Shown piece by piece: positions 10,800 to 21,167 of a stretch of 64,000 nt of DNA. This DNA is from Arctopsyche grandis. Its lineage: Eukaryota > Arthropoda > Insecta > Trichoptera > Hydropsychidae. Each line of letters begins with the position of its first letter. The first letter of the stretch is position 1. The stretch spans positions 3,772,501 through 3,836,500 of the forward strand of contig NC_135365.1 of NCBI RefSeq assembly GCF_051622035.1. The letters are read 5' to 3'. A program made the position numbers and the translations under genes. A model generated the notes under the pieces. That model saw only the letters and a list, made by a program, of their open reading frames with translations, searched no databases and was not told the DNA's origin.

Positions 10800-11460
10800 T
10801 CATACGAATGCCATTTGCAAGGAGGAAAAACGCTTGTGTGAAGATGTTTCTTAAATAATAAAATAATTTCCTGTGATTTCATTTGCATTATTATAAAAAA
10901 CATACTATAAATATAAACGTATACATGTACATAAATTATGTTTATTTTGATATGATTTTATGTATCTAATCTTGGTAAAATGCTTACATCATGTTTGAAT
11001 TAACTTTTGCTTTATGTCAATTATTTATGCAAAATTTTATTCAATAAAAAATATTATCGGGTATACTCGTATAACTGAAAACTTTTTCGTTTGATATTTT
11101 GAAATTACGTATTTTTCCTATATTTCACTTCGCTTATTGGGCCGACACTATTTCTACATTCTTTTGATCGTTTTGAAACTATGCCATTTTGCGAACATAA
11201 GAATAATTAGTTTAATTTAGTTTAATAAACATCTTATGCTAAAATCTTCAAAATTATACAATATTTGTTAACTTACAGATAAGCTTGAGTTTATTGAAAA
11301 ATATTGATACGGTCAATTTTGAATTAATCTTAGAAATTTAAAATCGTATTATTTAACAAGAAAAATTATAAGAAATGAAATATAAAAATTTCTGAATTGA
11401 ATAAATGTGTGTTTTTAATAATTTTATATAATTGTAATCATGATTTAAGGATATGAAATA
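10800..11460. other. AT-rich intergenic DNA
   Basis: No gene seen. A weak match to the TTTTGATCGTTTTGAAAC transposon family near 11165-11205. Confidence 0.4.
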
Positions 11461-11464
11461 TATA

Positions 11465-11925
11465 CCAGCAGCGTGGTCTAGTGGTGAATGTTGAATTATT
11501 TCGTACTTGATGTTACGAGTTCGATTCCCCGCTAAGTCTCGTTGTTGGTCAGACCTTGATATGTCTAGGTCGATCGTTTCTTATCAGAATTTGACATTTT
11601 TTCTGATTTTCATTGAAACGATTCCTGTAAAATTGGCGTTTCCTTCCCAATTTTCTGTTGCAAACCTTTAGTTATTGTTATATCTTAGGTTTCGCCATAT
11701 TGCTCACCATAGATGTCTCTGTGGTTGTTTATCGAATATAAAATTCGTATTGTTACATGAAAGTTATTTATCGTTATTTATCGTATTAATACGATGTTTG
11801 TAATATATGTATACTGACCATAGATGTCAGATATTTAGATTTACATGTATCTATATAATAATTATGTGGACCAGGAAGGCGCATTTGGGTTTTACCTGTT
11901 AAGCCTTCCTGGTATATTTGTATAT
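11465..11925 (+). mobile_element. tRNA-derived SINE, copy 1
   Basis: The head has an A-box-like GTGGTCTAGTGG and a B-box GAGTTCGATTCCC, the internal polymerase III promoter of a tRNA-related SINE. The body contains TCAGACCT..GGTCGATCGTTTC and the end reads CCAGGAAGGCGCATT...AAGCCTTCCTGGTATAT, a short hairpin-forming tail. Further copies lie at 15563-15973 (-) and 36193-36612 (+). Confidence 0.75.
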
Positions 11926-12233
11926 ATGTATGTATGTGAAAATATGTATGTAAATAAATAAATAAATGTTTGTATTAAATTTTAGCAACTGTCTCATTGA
12001 TCAGCTCATTTGGATAGTATTATTTATTTATGTAAGAGCTTAGTAGCTAATTATTTGAAAAATCAACATTAAATATTCACAGAAAAATAAAATATATTTC
12101 GAGAAGTTGTTGCATATTATTTATTTATTCAAACATTTAAATACAAGGTTTAGACACATTAAAAATCCAAATATTACAAAAAACTGTACTTTAAATACAT
12201 TTAATGATTATTTTATGTTAAAAATAAAGTCGA

Positions 12234-14659
12234 TCAAATAATGGAATCATATGGAATGATATGTGCAACTGCGTTACTTCTCCATCTGCTAAGACTTGTT
12301 GAGGCTTTCCAAGATTTGCTTGTTTCGTCGTATTCCCAAACATCTTCGATAAATCCACCTAAAAATCAAAACAACAAATTAATTCCACAAGGCATGTAAA
12401 TTCAAATTAAATTATATAAAAACTCACCCATGCTAAGTAGTTTGTTTTGGAAACAGCAGAGACTGATTCCTTTTGCAGGTTTTGGTAGTTTGGTGAATGC
12501 TGTCCACAGATTTGCAATCGGATCGTAATACTCCACACTGTCTAAAATAGTACCATTTAGCTCGTTCCACCCACCAACGACAAAAAGTTTCCCTTTGAAT
12601 TCGGCGCTCTAAAATGGTGAAATCAAAATTGAGTTAATTTTATTTTGGAGAGTTTTCTATTATTTGCGAGAGTTGTCAATAGAACTAATTGATATTCACC
12701 GAATGGCGTTGTCTTGCCTGAATCATCTGAGCACGGTAAGTCCAAGAATTGGTCTCCACTGAATACATCTGCACTTTATTCGTTATTATATGTGTATTTT
12801 CAAATGAAACCCCACCTGTGACAAATATTTTGTCGTTGACAACAGAAACACTATGAAAAAAAACAGACACCAACAATGGAGCGATGATCTCCCAATCCCC
12901 AGTATTGCTGTTCCACCTAATCGAATTCAATAAGCATTAACTTCTCTTTCAATCGATCTGATTAAATGATTGCAATTGTATCACCTTTCCACTGAAGATA
13001 AAATGCCACTATTATAACCACCAATGGCATAGACATCTGTGGACGAATCGCGACGAAGTGTCACTGCTGAGAACCTATGACGAGCTTGATTTAAAGGTTT
13101 CAATGGATATTTCCTACCGCTTTTCAAATCAATGTATTCCACCTGAAAACAAACTAATTTGTTATATTCCGATTTCTCTAACCAGGTACTTCACAACACT
13201 GGAAAACGTTACTGAAGTCGCTGATTGTAATGCAGAATTCTTTCCGCCGATGGTAACGATCCAATCTCCTACGAGGACAGACGCAAAATCAGTTTTATTA
13301 ACTCCAATATCTTTGGATAGAGTCCAACTTTTCATTAGTCCGTCAAATATATCGATGGTATTTGCCTCCTGAAAATACGAAATGCAATAAAATAATTAAT
13401 TTACAATCCAATCAATATATTATACTTGTAATATAAAACTCACATCTATATTATGCCCCCCAACCAGTACTATTTTTTGTTCCTTTTTTCTACGAGGAGT
13501 GTCCTCCTGAAAACACAAAATGTAATAAAATAATTAATTTACAATCCAATCAATATATTCTACTTGTGATATAAAACTCACATCTATATGATGCCCCCCA
13601 ACCAGTGCTATTTTTTTTTCTTTTTTTCTACGAGGGGTGTCTCTTTGAATGGAAGATTTATCATCCTTGTCTAAAATTGCTTGACTAATAGTGGTCATAC
13701 ACTCTGCACACAAAAGACAGAACGTCATTACTTCGCTGACGAGAAACTGAAAATATAATGTATTATTTGAATGATTTTTATTAATAAACTGTAACGTTCA
13801 TTTAATTTAAAATACCTTCATCGAAAGCAAGGATAGCCTCACGGATGTCATCAGCTGTGCCAAGTATTTTTTACGGTTTGCATCGTCACTATTTATCCAC
13901 AATGTCACAGCATTGAATACATATTCTTCGGAAGGCACGATCAAATAGTCCGATTTCAAGATTTCGATCACATTGAAGGCTGGCAGATTGAGAAAATCTT
14001 GAGTTTTGTGCAGCTAAAACAGAAATGGAATTGAAAAATATTAAAGTGACATATTTTTTTATTTAATCAATACTCACCGTCTCGAAATTGTCCAAAGTCA
14101 AATCCATTGCCTTTTTTATTAATTCGGAATCTCCCGATATTTTCAAAACGTCCAGACAGTTTGAAAGATCGACTGTTTTAAATTGCTTTGGAATTTTCAC
14201 TTCGAGTCGGTTGGCTAGTTCCATTAATTTTTCGAAGTGATTTTCGTCAATACCTAAAATTATATTTCAGATTATTATATTTGAAGACGAAAATAATTGA
14301 TTACTTTAGATGTTTATGAACTCGTACTTATTTCTCCAGTGTAACAATACTTCAGGATTGCTTCGATAACTTCGAAGTCAAAATCTGACAAGATGTCTTC
14401 CACTTCACCTTCGTTTGTCCCGAAGAATTCGCTGCAGGCCGTTAAAACGATCAAGTGCGCATATAATCTGTAATTATGAAAAAGTACCTATAGCTAAACT
14501 GACAACAATTTGGATTTTAAATATTTTTGGATTCGAATTAAGATACTTTCGGTCTCGAACAATAAATCCGGTGTCGTAACTCTTATCTCGTGTCATGGCA
14601 TCATACAAATATGCTACACGTTTTGCAGCATAATCGGACTTCGGCTTCTTTACGAACAT
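12234..14659 (-). CDS. BTB-BACK-kelch (KLHL-type) protein, ten exons plus a duplicated mini-exon; 2-bp frameshift
   Basis: Kelch-like proteins are usually substrate adaptors for Cullin-3 ubiquitin ligases: BTB binds the cullin, the kelch propeller binds the target. Exons in coding order (all -): 14547-14659, 14328-14467, 14078-14253, 13816-14013, 13582-13746, optional 13444-13506, 13195-13370, 12985-13142, 12700-12916, 12428-12608, 12234-12358. All introns are GT-AG and phases agree. BTB is in exons 1-2 (shortened at its N-terminus), BACK in exons 3-5, and kelch blades with GG..E-Y/W patterns follow (VGGHHID, TIGGKNS, AIGGYNS, VTGGVS, VVGGWNE, SMGGF). Exon 13195-13370 has an extra AG pair near 13319-13322 that shifts the frame and gives a stop about 20 codons later. 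Without it the total is a clean 570 codons including the stop. The start is the first ATG after a 74-bp 5' intron (14688-14761). So this is a recent pseudogene, a polymorphism or a sequencing error. Confidence 0.85.
13371..13643 (-). repeat. Tandem duplication creating a 63-bp kelch-gene mini-exon
   Basis: Segment 13371-13506 and segment 13507-13643 are near-identical, covering an intron and the end of exon 5. The copy has its own acceptor (13507-13508) and donor (13439-13443), leaving a 21-codon exon at 13444-13506 that reads EDTPRRKKEQKIVLVGGHN then ID. It is phase 0 at both ends, so it can be included or skipped without changing frame. Confidence 0.75.
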
Positions 14660-14761
14660 CTTGTTTGTGATTTTCTCTTAGTTTCCTCTTGAAAAAAAAG
14701 TTTAAAATTAAACATCATATGGAAGAACTATAGGTGCTTAACAGGATAAAGTTAGACTTAC

Positions 14762-14825
14762 CAATTAGACGGAACAGCAGCGAATGATTAGAAGGACCGT
14801 CATTCCGCGGTTTTATTACCATAGA
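14762..14825 (-). other. 5' non-coding exon of the kelch gene
   Basis: A TAATTG/GTAAGTC donor at 14755-14761 faces an acceptor ending at 14688, leaving a 74-bp intron just upstream of the start codon. The right edge of the exon (transcription start) is a guess. Confidence 0.45.
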
Positions 14826-15468
14826 TAATAGATAAGGATATTTTAACCCTGCTGTTGCATTGAAACGTACATATATCAATTATTTACTGAATCCGACATT
14901 CAAAATAACCTTTTTTATTTCTCATAAATGCCAAAACAGTGCCATGACAGGTGATCCTAAATTGACAATATGAGCAACATATATATTATATAAGAGTTGA
15001 ATAATTAAACGTTAGTTTAGATCAGCGCCGTGGAGTCGGATCAAAATGTATCGACTCTGACTCAGTGGCGTACCTACCGCGCCCGCAGACTCCGCAATGC
15101 GGGGGGGCGCCGAGTCTCGGGGGGCGCCACAAAGCGGCGCGCCTTTTTTACGGATTATTTAATTTGTTCTGTAATTTCTTTGTAATATTTTTTTAAAAAC
15201 CTCTTATTTTTCTACCTATTTGCATCTCGTTTTATTGTATGTACTATATGTACATACATTATTATATTTTGAATTCATCCTCATTGTGTAATTGATCTAT
15301 GCCAATAGGGCTAGAAGACTGCCGTCTTTTTCCATTTTTTGAACGTCAGTGCCATTTTTCAAACTATTTTCTGAGAATTCTCTCTTATTCTTGTATATTT
15401 ACGTAGTAACAATAGATGAAGTTTTGTGATGATGCGAAAATTCCCCTGCTTTTAACAGATTGTGCACT

Positions 15469-15470
<2 letters not shown>

Positions 15471-15535
<65 letters not shown>

Positions 15536-15560
15536 TTATTTTTTATTTTTTTTTTTTATA
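15471..15560. repeat. (TA)n microsatellite with T-rich tail
   Basis: About 29 TA units (15471-15528) followed by a T-rich run next to the reversed SINE. The T run probably includes the SINE's A-tail on the other strand. Confidence 0.85.
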
Positions 15561-15562
15561 TA

Positions 15563-15973
15563 TACCAGGAAGGCCTTACAGGTAAATCCCAATGCGCCTT
15601 CCTGGCCAATTACAAATGAATTGCGAGACACTGAATTGAATGAAGTCGTTGAATTGCGAGACACTGAAAAAACTCGCAAATTAACGAGACATCTATGAAT
15701 TGTACATAAATTTTTATTGTACATCAATCAAATTTTTCAAATAGTGGTGACATAGTAGGTAGGAAGGATTTTTAGCCAATTTTTTTTTCCAGGAACCGTT
15801 TCAACAATGAAATCAGAGAAAATTGGCAAACTCTGATAGGAAACGATCAGCCTGGAGTCACAAATCCAGGTCTGACCAACAGCATACTCTGAAAAATTCA
15901 TTTTCATTCAGGGATAGAACCCGGCACCTTCTTGACGGTAAGCAGAAGCTTAACGTCCGAGCTATGCTGCTGG
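15563..15973 (-). mobile_element. tRNA-derived SINE, copy 2, inside the hAT element
   Basis: Reverse-strand copy: tail TACCAGGAAGGCCTTACAGG at the left, B-box complement GGATAGAACCCGG and the head ...AGCTATGCTGCTGGC at the right. It matches the copy at 36193-36612 over its whole length. Confidence 0.75.
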
Positions 15974-16170
15974 CTATATATATATATGTAGGTATATGTA
16001 CGTAAAAAGGTTTGAATTATTAATTTGGAAATTTATTTTACGGGACCGAAAGTGAAAAGGTCGAAAAAGCAAATATCGGAAGGCAAAGTTCGAAAATCAA
16101 AAGATCTTAAGTCGAAAGATAAAAAAATGGGTGCATGGTAAACGGTACTATGTACATATATCATATATAT

Positions 16171-16341
16171 CAGTGGCATGCGGTGAAATTATATCTCTTT
16201 TGTCATACAGCCTTGTTTGATGTGCGCGCGTAGATACGGGAGGAAAAGCCTGCTCCTCTTGTTCCTGTTGTATCCTGCTCGCGAAAATTAAGCGAGGATG
16301 TACGAGGGGGGGGGGAGAGAGAGTTTTACCGCACGCCACTG
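16171..16341. mobile_element. Small hAT MITE (171 bp)
   Basis: CAGTGGCATGCGGTGAAA at the left, TTTTACCGCACGCCACTG at the right. Flanked by ATATATAT on both sides (16163-16170, 16342-16349), consistent with an 8-bp duplication, though the flanks are low-complexity. Confidence 0.75.
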
Positions 16342-16499
16342 ATATATATACTAACCGTTTTTCATATGTATGCATGATAAACGAATATTTTCGACTTTTT
16401 CACGGTCACCCAAATATATGGGGGGGGGGGGGGCGCCTTAAAATATTTTGCGGGGGGGCGCCTGGAATTCACGCTACGCCACTGCTCTGACTTCTTATA

Positions 16500-16895
16500 A
16501 TTTGACTCCGATTCCAACACGAATGATTATAGTAAGATCAACTTTTCTTTCTAACGTATAAAATTATTAGTAATGAAAATAATAACGATATTAAAAATTT
16601 AAAAAATGAAAGGAATGAAAAAAATCACTAAAAATTGATATGTTATCCAATTTATTGAATTATTGGTAATAAAATAGGTATACATAAAATACAAATAAGT
16701 ATGTAAGGACATTCAAATACGTGCAATTCAACGATTTTATTTAGAATGTAATTAGAAGAAGGTTAAAATAAACAAAGTAACGTTTATTTTGAAAGATAAA
16801 AAAATAGGTTTGAGTATCCTTTTTCGAGTTTAAACAAATTATTACATGTGATTAATATGATTCAAATTAAAGTTCAACGTTCAATTAAATATCAC
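16500..16895. other. AT-rich non-coding DNA
   Basis: No gene or clear element seen. Confidence 0.4.
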
Positions 16896-16899
16896 CTTT

Positions 16900-17125
16900 T
16901 ACATATTATACGTCACTGGCTAAGGATTTTAAATAGGTTTTTGATCTCTCTTTCCTATTATGCTGTACATTAACATTATTATAATATAATACTATGATTA
17001 CTAACCAAATTAAATTAAAATTGTAAAATAGAAAATGACCAGTATATCAGTACCTATTAAAATAGATATAAAATGTATTGTGAACATAATTTCGTAATAA
17101 TAAAAAGCATTAAAAAAAAAAAAAA
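16900..17125 (+). mobile_element. LINE 3'-UTR copy
   Basis: Matches, in the opposite orientation, 31411-31600 and 62390-62480 (shared blocks such as CCTATTATGCTGTACATTAAC and AATTTCGTAATAATAAAAAGC). Ends in a poly(A) tract at about 17112-17126, as expected for a LINE tail. Confidence 0.55.
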
Positions 17126-17126
17126 A

Positions 17127-18115
17127 TACGTCACTGGTTGAAACATCGTTGTTATAAGCTGCTGGCCAGATCTGGACTATATGTATCTGGTTTTTATTAA
17201 TTGTATTTATAGATTTTTACCTATGATAAATCATGTTTATATTATGCTTTAAAGTAATCAATGGATTTGGAATTGCCAAATTCGCAAGAGAAAGGGGATT
17301 TCGATTATATTGAAACCGTTACAACAATAAGTTTGCAAACTCTAACAGGAAACTGTCGATCTGGATTTATTGATTTGAATACAAATCAATAAATACTGGA
17401 TTTATTGACCGTCCACATCTTGCCAGGAGCGAAATATTGAGAAAATCGAGATACGTTGTGAATCAACTTTATAATAAACGTATAAACGTAATAAAATATA
17501 TTATGTCTGGATTGGTATTGGGATTTATGAAATTTCAAATGATTGAATTGTTAATGCGATATTAATTTTTTTTAAACCAACTTCTTCTTTAAACCAAGAT
17601 TATTACACAGATGTGAAATTATAACACAGAAAAACATGTTTTTACAATACTATACCTTTGTACTATTTTGTTTACAATAATAATGAAAAACCACATAAAA
17701 ATAACCACTCATCTGATATTAAAACCATCGTCTTTTCACATATTACACACATTTTGGAATTGAAAATAAGATAATTGATAAGGAAAATTAAAAAGTTAAA
17801 AAGAGAATTCATTAATAACTGCAAAAATGTGTTTTCTTCAAGACAATTTCAATGACATTGAAAAACCGCACAAAAAAACAACCGACTATTGTTGATACTG
17901 ATTTTAATTCAAGTATGTGTTATATTATACTAAATTCAATGCTTCAATGTTCACTCATTTTATTTTTATTTATTTAGCACATGTAAAATGCAACGTAACA
18001 ATCCTTGAAATGATTTGATAAACTGAGAAAAAAGTTTTCATCCCGAAACAAATCAAGACATTTGGCAAGGTTTAAGGCAATTAAACAACTAAACTTCACT
18101 TTAAATGTTTGAACC
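17127..18115. other. AT-rich DNA with an old SINE trace
   Basis: Around 17320-17375 a reversed SINE body is recognisable (AACTCTAACAGGAAAC..TCGATCTGG). Otherwise nothing identified. Confidence 0.35.
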
Positions 18116-18235
18116 TTGACTTGAAAGTTTAAAATGGAACTTTACGTTTTTATTTTATATATGTACGTAGTAACAATAGAAATTTTGAACTCGGGATTGA
18201 TGAATGATCCGTTTTTACTTACCTCCTTTACGTTT
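18116..18235. repeat. Left arm of a perfect 120-bp inverted repeat
   Basis: Read base by base, this is the exact reverse complement of 18942-19061, separated by 706 bp. It contains CTTACCTCCTTTACGTTT, related to the MITE family whose best copy is at 57100-57407. Confidence 0.85.
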
Positions 18236-18941
18236 ATAAAATTTCTAGCTATTACAATTTATTCTTAAATTTTTTTTTTTTTAAATTATTTTTTTTTTAT
18301 TTAATTAATCTAATTTTGTATTCAAATATTCTTCAAATATCAATATTTGTAGGTATATATACACAATGTGACATCTATGACGGTAATGTGACAATGTGAC
18401 ATCTAAACGGTGACATCTATGACGGTACGGCAAGCTACCATAATCTATCTTCAACCTTTTCGCCTTGATATGGCCATTTTAGATTTTAATTCTTTAAACG
18501 CCTATAATTCACTCTATATTTTATAAAATTTGCTCTATAGGTTCTTGTTATCTCTAATATTTAAATATTTATAGTTTTAAATCTCATATGTATATATAAA
18601 CTTCAAATTTGGCGTCTAGCTTCATGTAATGTAATACACGATATATGTATATTGATTTATGGCCAAATATGTCAAATCTGACATTTCACGGCTAAAAGTA
18701 TATCTCTTCACGGAGTATTATCTGCGAGAAGTTATGTTGTATCTAATTGTTAATATGATTTACAATAAGTCACCGTACCCGAGATTCTGGATATTTGATA
18801 AGCATTGTATACGATATTTTATCTCCAACGTAATGGCAGACGATACACTAACGTATATTGAAGACCAAAATGAGCAATATGGCAAAGTATGAAAACGATC
18901 GGATAAGAGACAAAAATGACCACTAACACGAAAGCCATGTG
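18236..18941. mobile_element. Interior of the inverted-repeat element
   Basis: Contains the same GATCGGATAAGA/GCAATATGGCAAAGTATG block as the transposon family at 9690, 30000 and 57100, and a short TGACATCTATGACGG direct repeat (18371-18430). No transposase frame. Confidence 0.5.
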
Positions 18942-19061
18942 AAACGTAAAGGAGGTAAGTAAAAACGGATCATTCATCAATCCCGAGTTCAAAATTTCTA
19001 TTGTTACTACGTACATATATAAAATAAAAACGTAAAGTTCCATTTTAAACTTTCAAGTCAA
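18942..19061. repeat. Right arm of the 120-bp inverted repeat
   Basis: Exact reverse complement of 18116-18235. Its end abuts the first recognisable base of the ankyrin fragment at about 19057-19062, so the element and the fragment share a boundary. Confidence 0.85.
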
Positions 19062-20501
19062 ATACGGTGACACGCCACTCCTCTGTGCTGCCATGACATA
19101 TAATAGAATTGAAACATGTGATTCATTCTTTGAATTGGGAGCATATCGTAATAGAGCAGAAGCACTAAAGCTTTTGTTGGAATCGGGAGCTAATCCAAAG
19201 GCAATAAACGCAAGAGGTAAAACAGTACTCTATCATCTCGTGAATAACGATGCTGTGGAAGACTTCAAATTGCTTCTTAAAGAAGGAATCAATCCCAAAA
19301 TTACAGATAAAAATAATCGGTCGCTATTACACCAGGCTGCAATATTTGATAATGTTATCATTCTGCAATTGCTTATCGATAGTGGTCTTGATGTCAATAT
19401 GACTGACAAATACGGTGACACACCACTTCTTTTGGCTGCCTCTTCTGGGAAATTTGAGGCAATAAAATACCTACTTGAGAACGATGCTGATTCGAAAAAC
19501 GTCTCAAAACTAGGAGAGACCTTAATACAAAAAGCTGCTCATAGATGTGATCTCAATGCCTTTAAATTTATCTTGGAATTGGGTTTCGATCTAACAGCTG
19601 TTGATTTAATGGGAAATTCTTTGTTGCATTCAGCTGTACATGGGAGAAATGCAGATATCATTGAGTTTTTGATAGAAAAATAAATCCTTCCAAATACTGC
19701 TAATACATTTGGATGCACTCCACTACATGCTATTTCTTCAAGCAGCCAGTTCGTCACACCCCATATAGTTAAATTACTAATTAAAATGGGCGCTAACCCA
19801 AATGCAATGAGCAAATCGAACTGCACGCCTCTGCACTTCGCATCAATCGGAAATAATTTTACAGCAGCAACTGTATTGATTGAAAAAGGTGCTAAAATCA
19901 ATATCCGTAATAAATTAGGCCGATCTGCTTTACACTACGCTTCATCAAAATGCCATTGGAAAATTATGCGACTTCTTCTGCAAAATGCGGCTGAAGTTAA
20001 CGTGTTTGATTCTAAAGGACGAACACCACTACATCATCTTTCACGTAACGGTAAAATTGAAGATGTGAAACGATTGCTGAAATATGATGCCGATCCTTGC
20101 AACTTAGATAAATCAGGCCTCTCACTGCTGCATCTGGCCGCCGTGCACTTCAGATACCAGGCTGTTGCTTATGTTATCAAAAATGTAGGAGGCATTGACG
20201 TGAATGGCCGAGATGTTAAAGGCAAATCTCCCTGCATTTTGCAGCCAAGTGTGGAAGAGTATCCATTGTTGGCCTTCTTGTGCGAAATGGAGGCGACACT
20301 ATCGCCATGGACAAAAACGGAAGCACGCCTTTAGATTTAGCAAATAAATTTAACCGTGACAAAGTTATAGACTTTTTGGGAGGTGAGTTTAATACGTCAT
20401 TAAGATTTTCTTTGCGTCAAATTGATTTTTGATTTTGATTAATTTATTTTCTATTTACAGCCCTCGATAATCTAAATACTGAAGAATCTGCACCAAACTA
20501 A
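19057..20501 (+). pseudogene. 5'-truncated ankyrin-only copy of the NB-ARC-ankyrin family
   Basis: Starts in mid-repeat (tacggtgacac) and carries about 12 ankyrin repeats, ending in the family's terminal intron and last exon (acceptor about 20460, last codons to 20501). The N-terminal domain and NB-ARC are absent. Two lesions are seen: an in-frame TAA at 19681-19683 and a one-base loss near 20230 (three C's where relatives have four). The second open part (19786-20230) is 85-90% like 28126-28560 by eye. It has no promoter of its own, so it is probably a pseudogene; expression from an upstream promoter cannot be excluded. Confidence 0.8.
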
Positions 20502-20509
20502 TTCTTCAT

Positions 20510-20740
20510 ACGTATTTCTTACCAAATGCATTAAAAGGAACAATGACATTGTCTAACATTATTTAAAGATATGTACATAGCTGTAGTGTGAAAATGTTTC
20601 TATCTTTGTTAAATAATTAGGTTTTAATGTATAATTTTTACATTTTGACCACAGAAGTGAAACAAAGGACTCTAGCATGCATTAGAAATTTGAACATAAA
20701 CAATAAATAATGTGTACATAATTTTTGCTTTATTTGACAC
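20510..20740. other. 3' flank of the ankyrin pseudogene
   Basis: Resembles the region after the next fragment (22200-22275: GCTGTAGTGTGNAAATGTTTC shared), so the duplication unit extends past the last exon. No gene. Confidence 0.45.
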
Positions 20741-20741
20741 T

Positions 20742-21125
20742 AGCTGAACCTGGCATGCGTTGCAATGCCAAAATAGCCCATTCAATTCCCGTTCCCATTC
20801 TCGTTCCTGTTCCCATTTGACGGGAAAACGCAGGCAGCGAACACATTTGAAATTATTCAATTATTTATTTATTTTACCCTAAAAACATTTGAAATTATTG
20901 CGTTGCAATGCCATTCATTCCCGTTTTCCCGTTTTTCCCGTTTCCGTTCCTGTTTTTCCACGAATAAAGTAGATGTTTTTCCGATGCGTGAGCAGACCAC
21001 ATATTCCGGTTATTTTCATAAACTGCTTTGCAGTAAAAGAGTTTCCAGTCTTGCATCCCGTTGTTCGTCTGTTTCTTTCGTGCTTGAGGTGTAAATTGAC
21101 CAATCGCTTTTCGTTTGGGTGGCAT
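20742..21125 (-). mobile_element. Helitron-like fragment (N-terminus of Rep/helicase protein)
   Basis: On the minus strand a frame opens MPPKRKAIGQFTPQARKK, then after a frame change continues ETDEQRDARLETLL. Basic MPPKRK starts followed by ETxExxxARLE repeats resemble the N-terminal part of Helitron proteins in animals; this is from memory and moderate. The adjacent CTGGCATGCGTTGCAATGCC segment recurs at 58660-58685 and may be an element end. No Rep or helicase motifs remain. Confidence 0.4.
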
Positions 21126-21167
21126 AATTAATTGAATGTTTGAATTGGTATTGTAAATATTCCTTTG

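Larger units (their letters stand above)
15063..16484. mobile_element. hAT-like non-autonomous transposon with nested insertions
   Basis: Starts CAGTGGCGTAC and ends CTACGCCACTG, inverted copies typical of hAT elements. It is flanked by an exact 8-bp duplication CTCTGACT (15055-15062 and 16485-16492), the hAT hallmark. Subterminal regions are G/C-rich (GGGGGGCGCC runs). No transposase frame is present. It contains a SINE (15563-15973), a TA microsatellite and a smaller hAT MITE (16171-16341). Confidence 0.85.

Noticed and set aside
13058..13372. 104-codon plus-strand frame
   Set aside because: Antisense to two kelch exons and the intron between them, whose splice sites and phases fit the minus strand.
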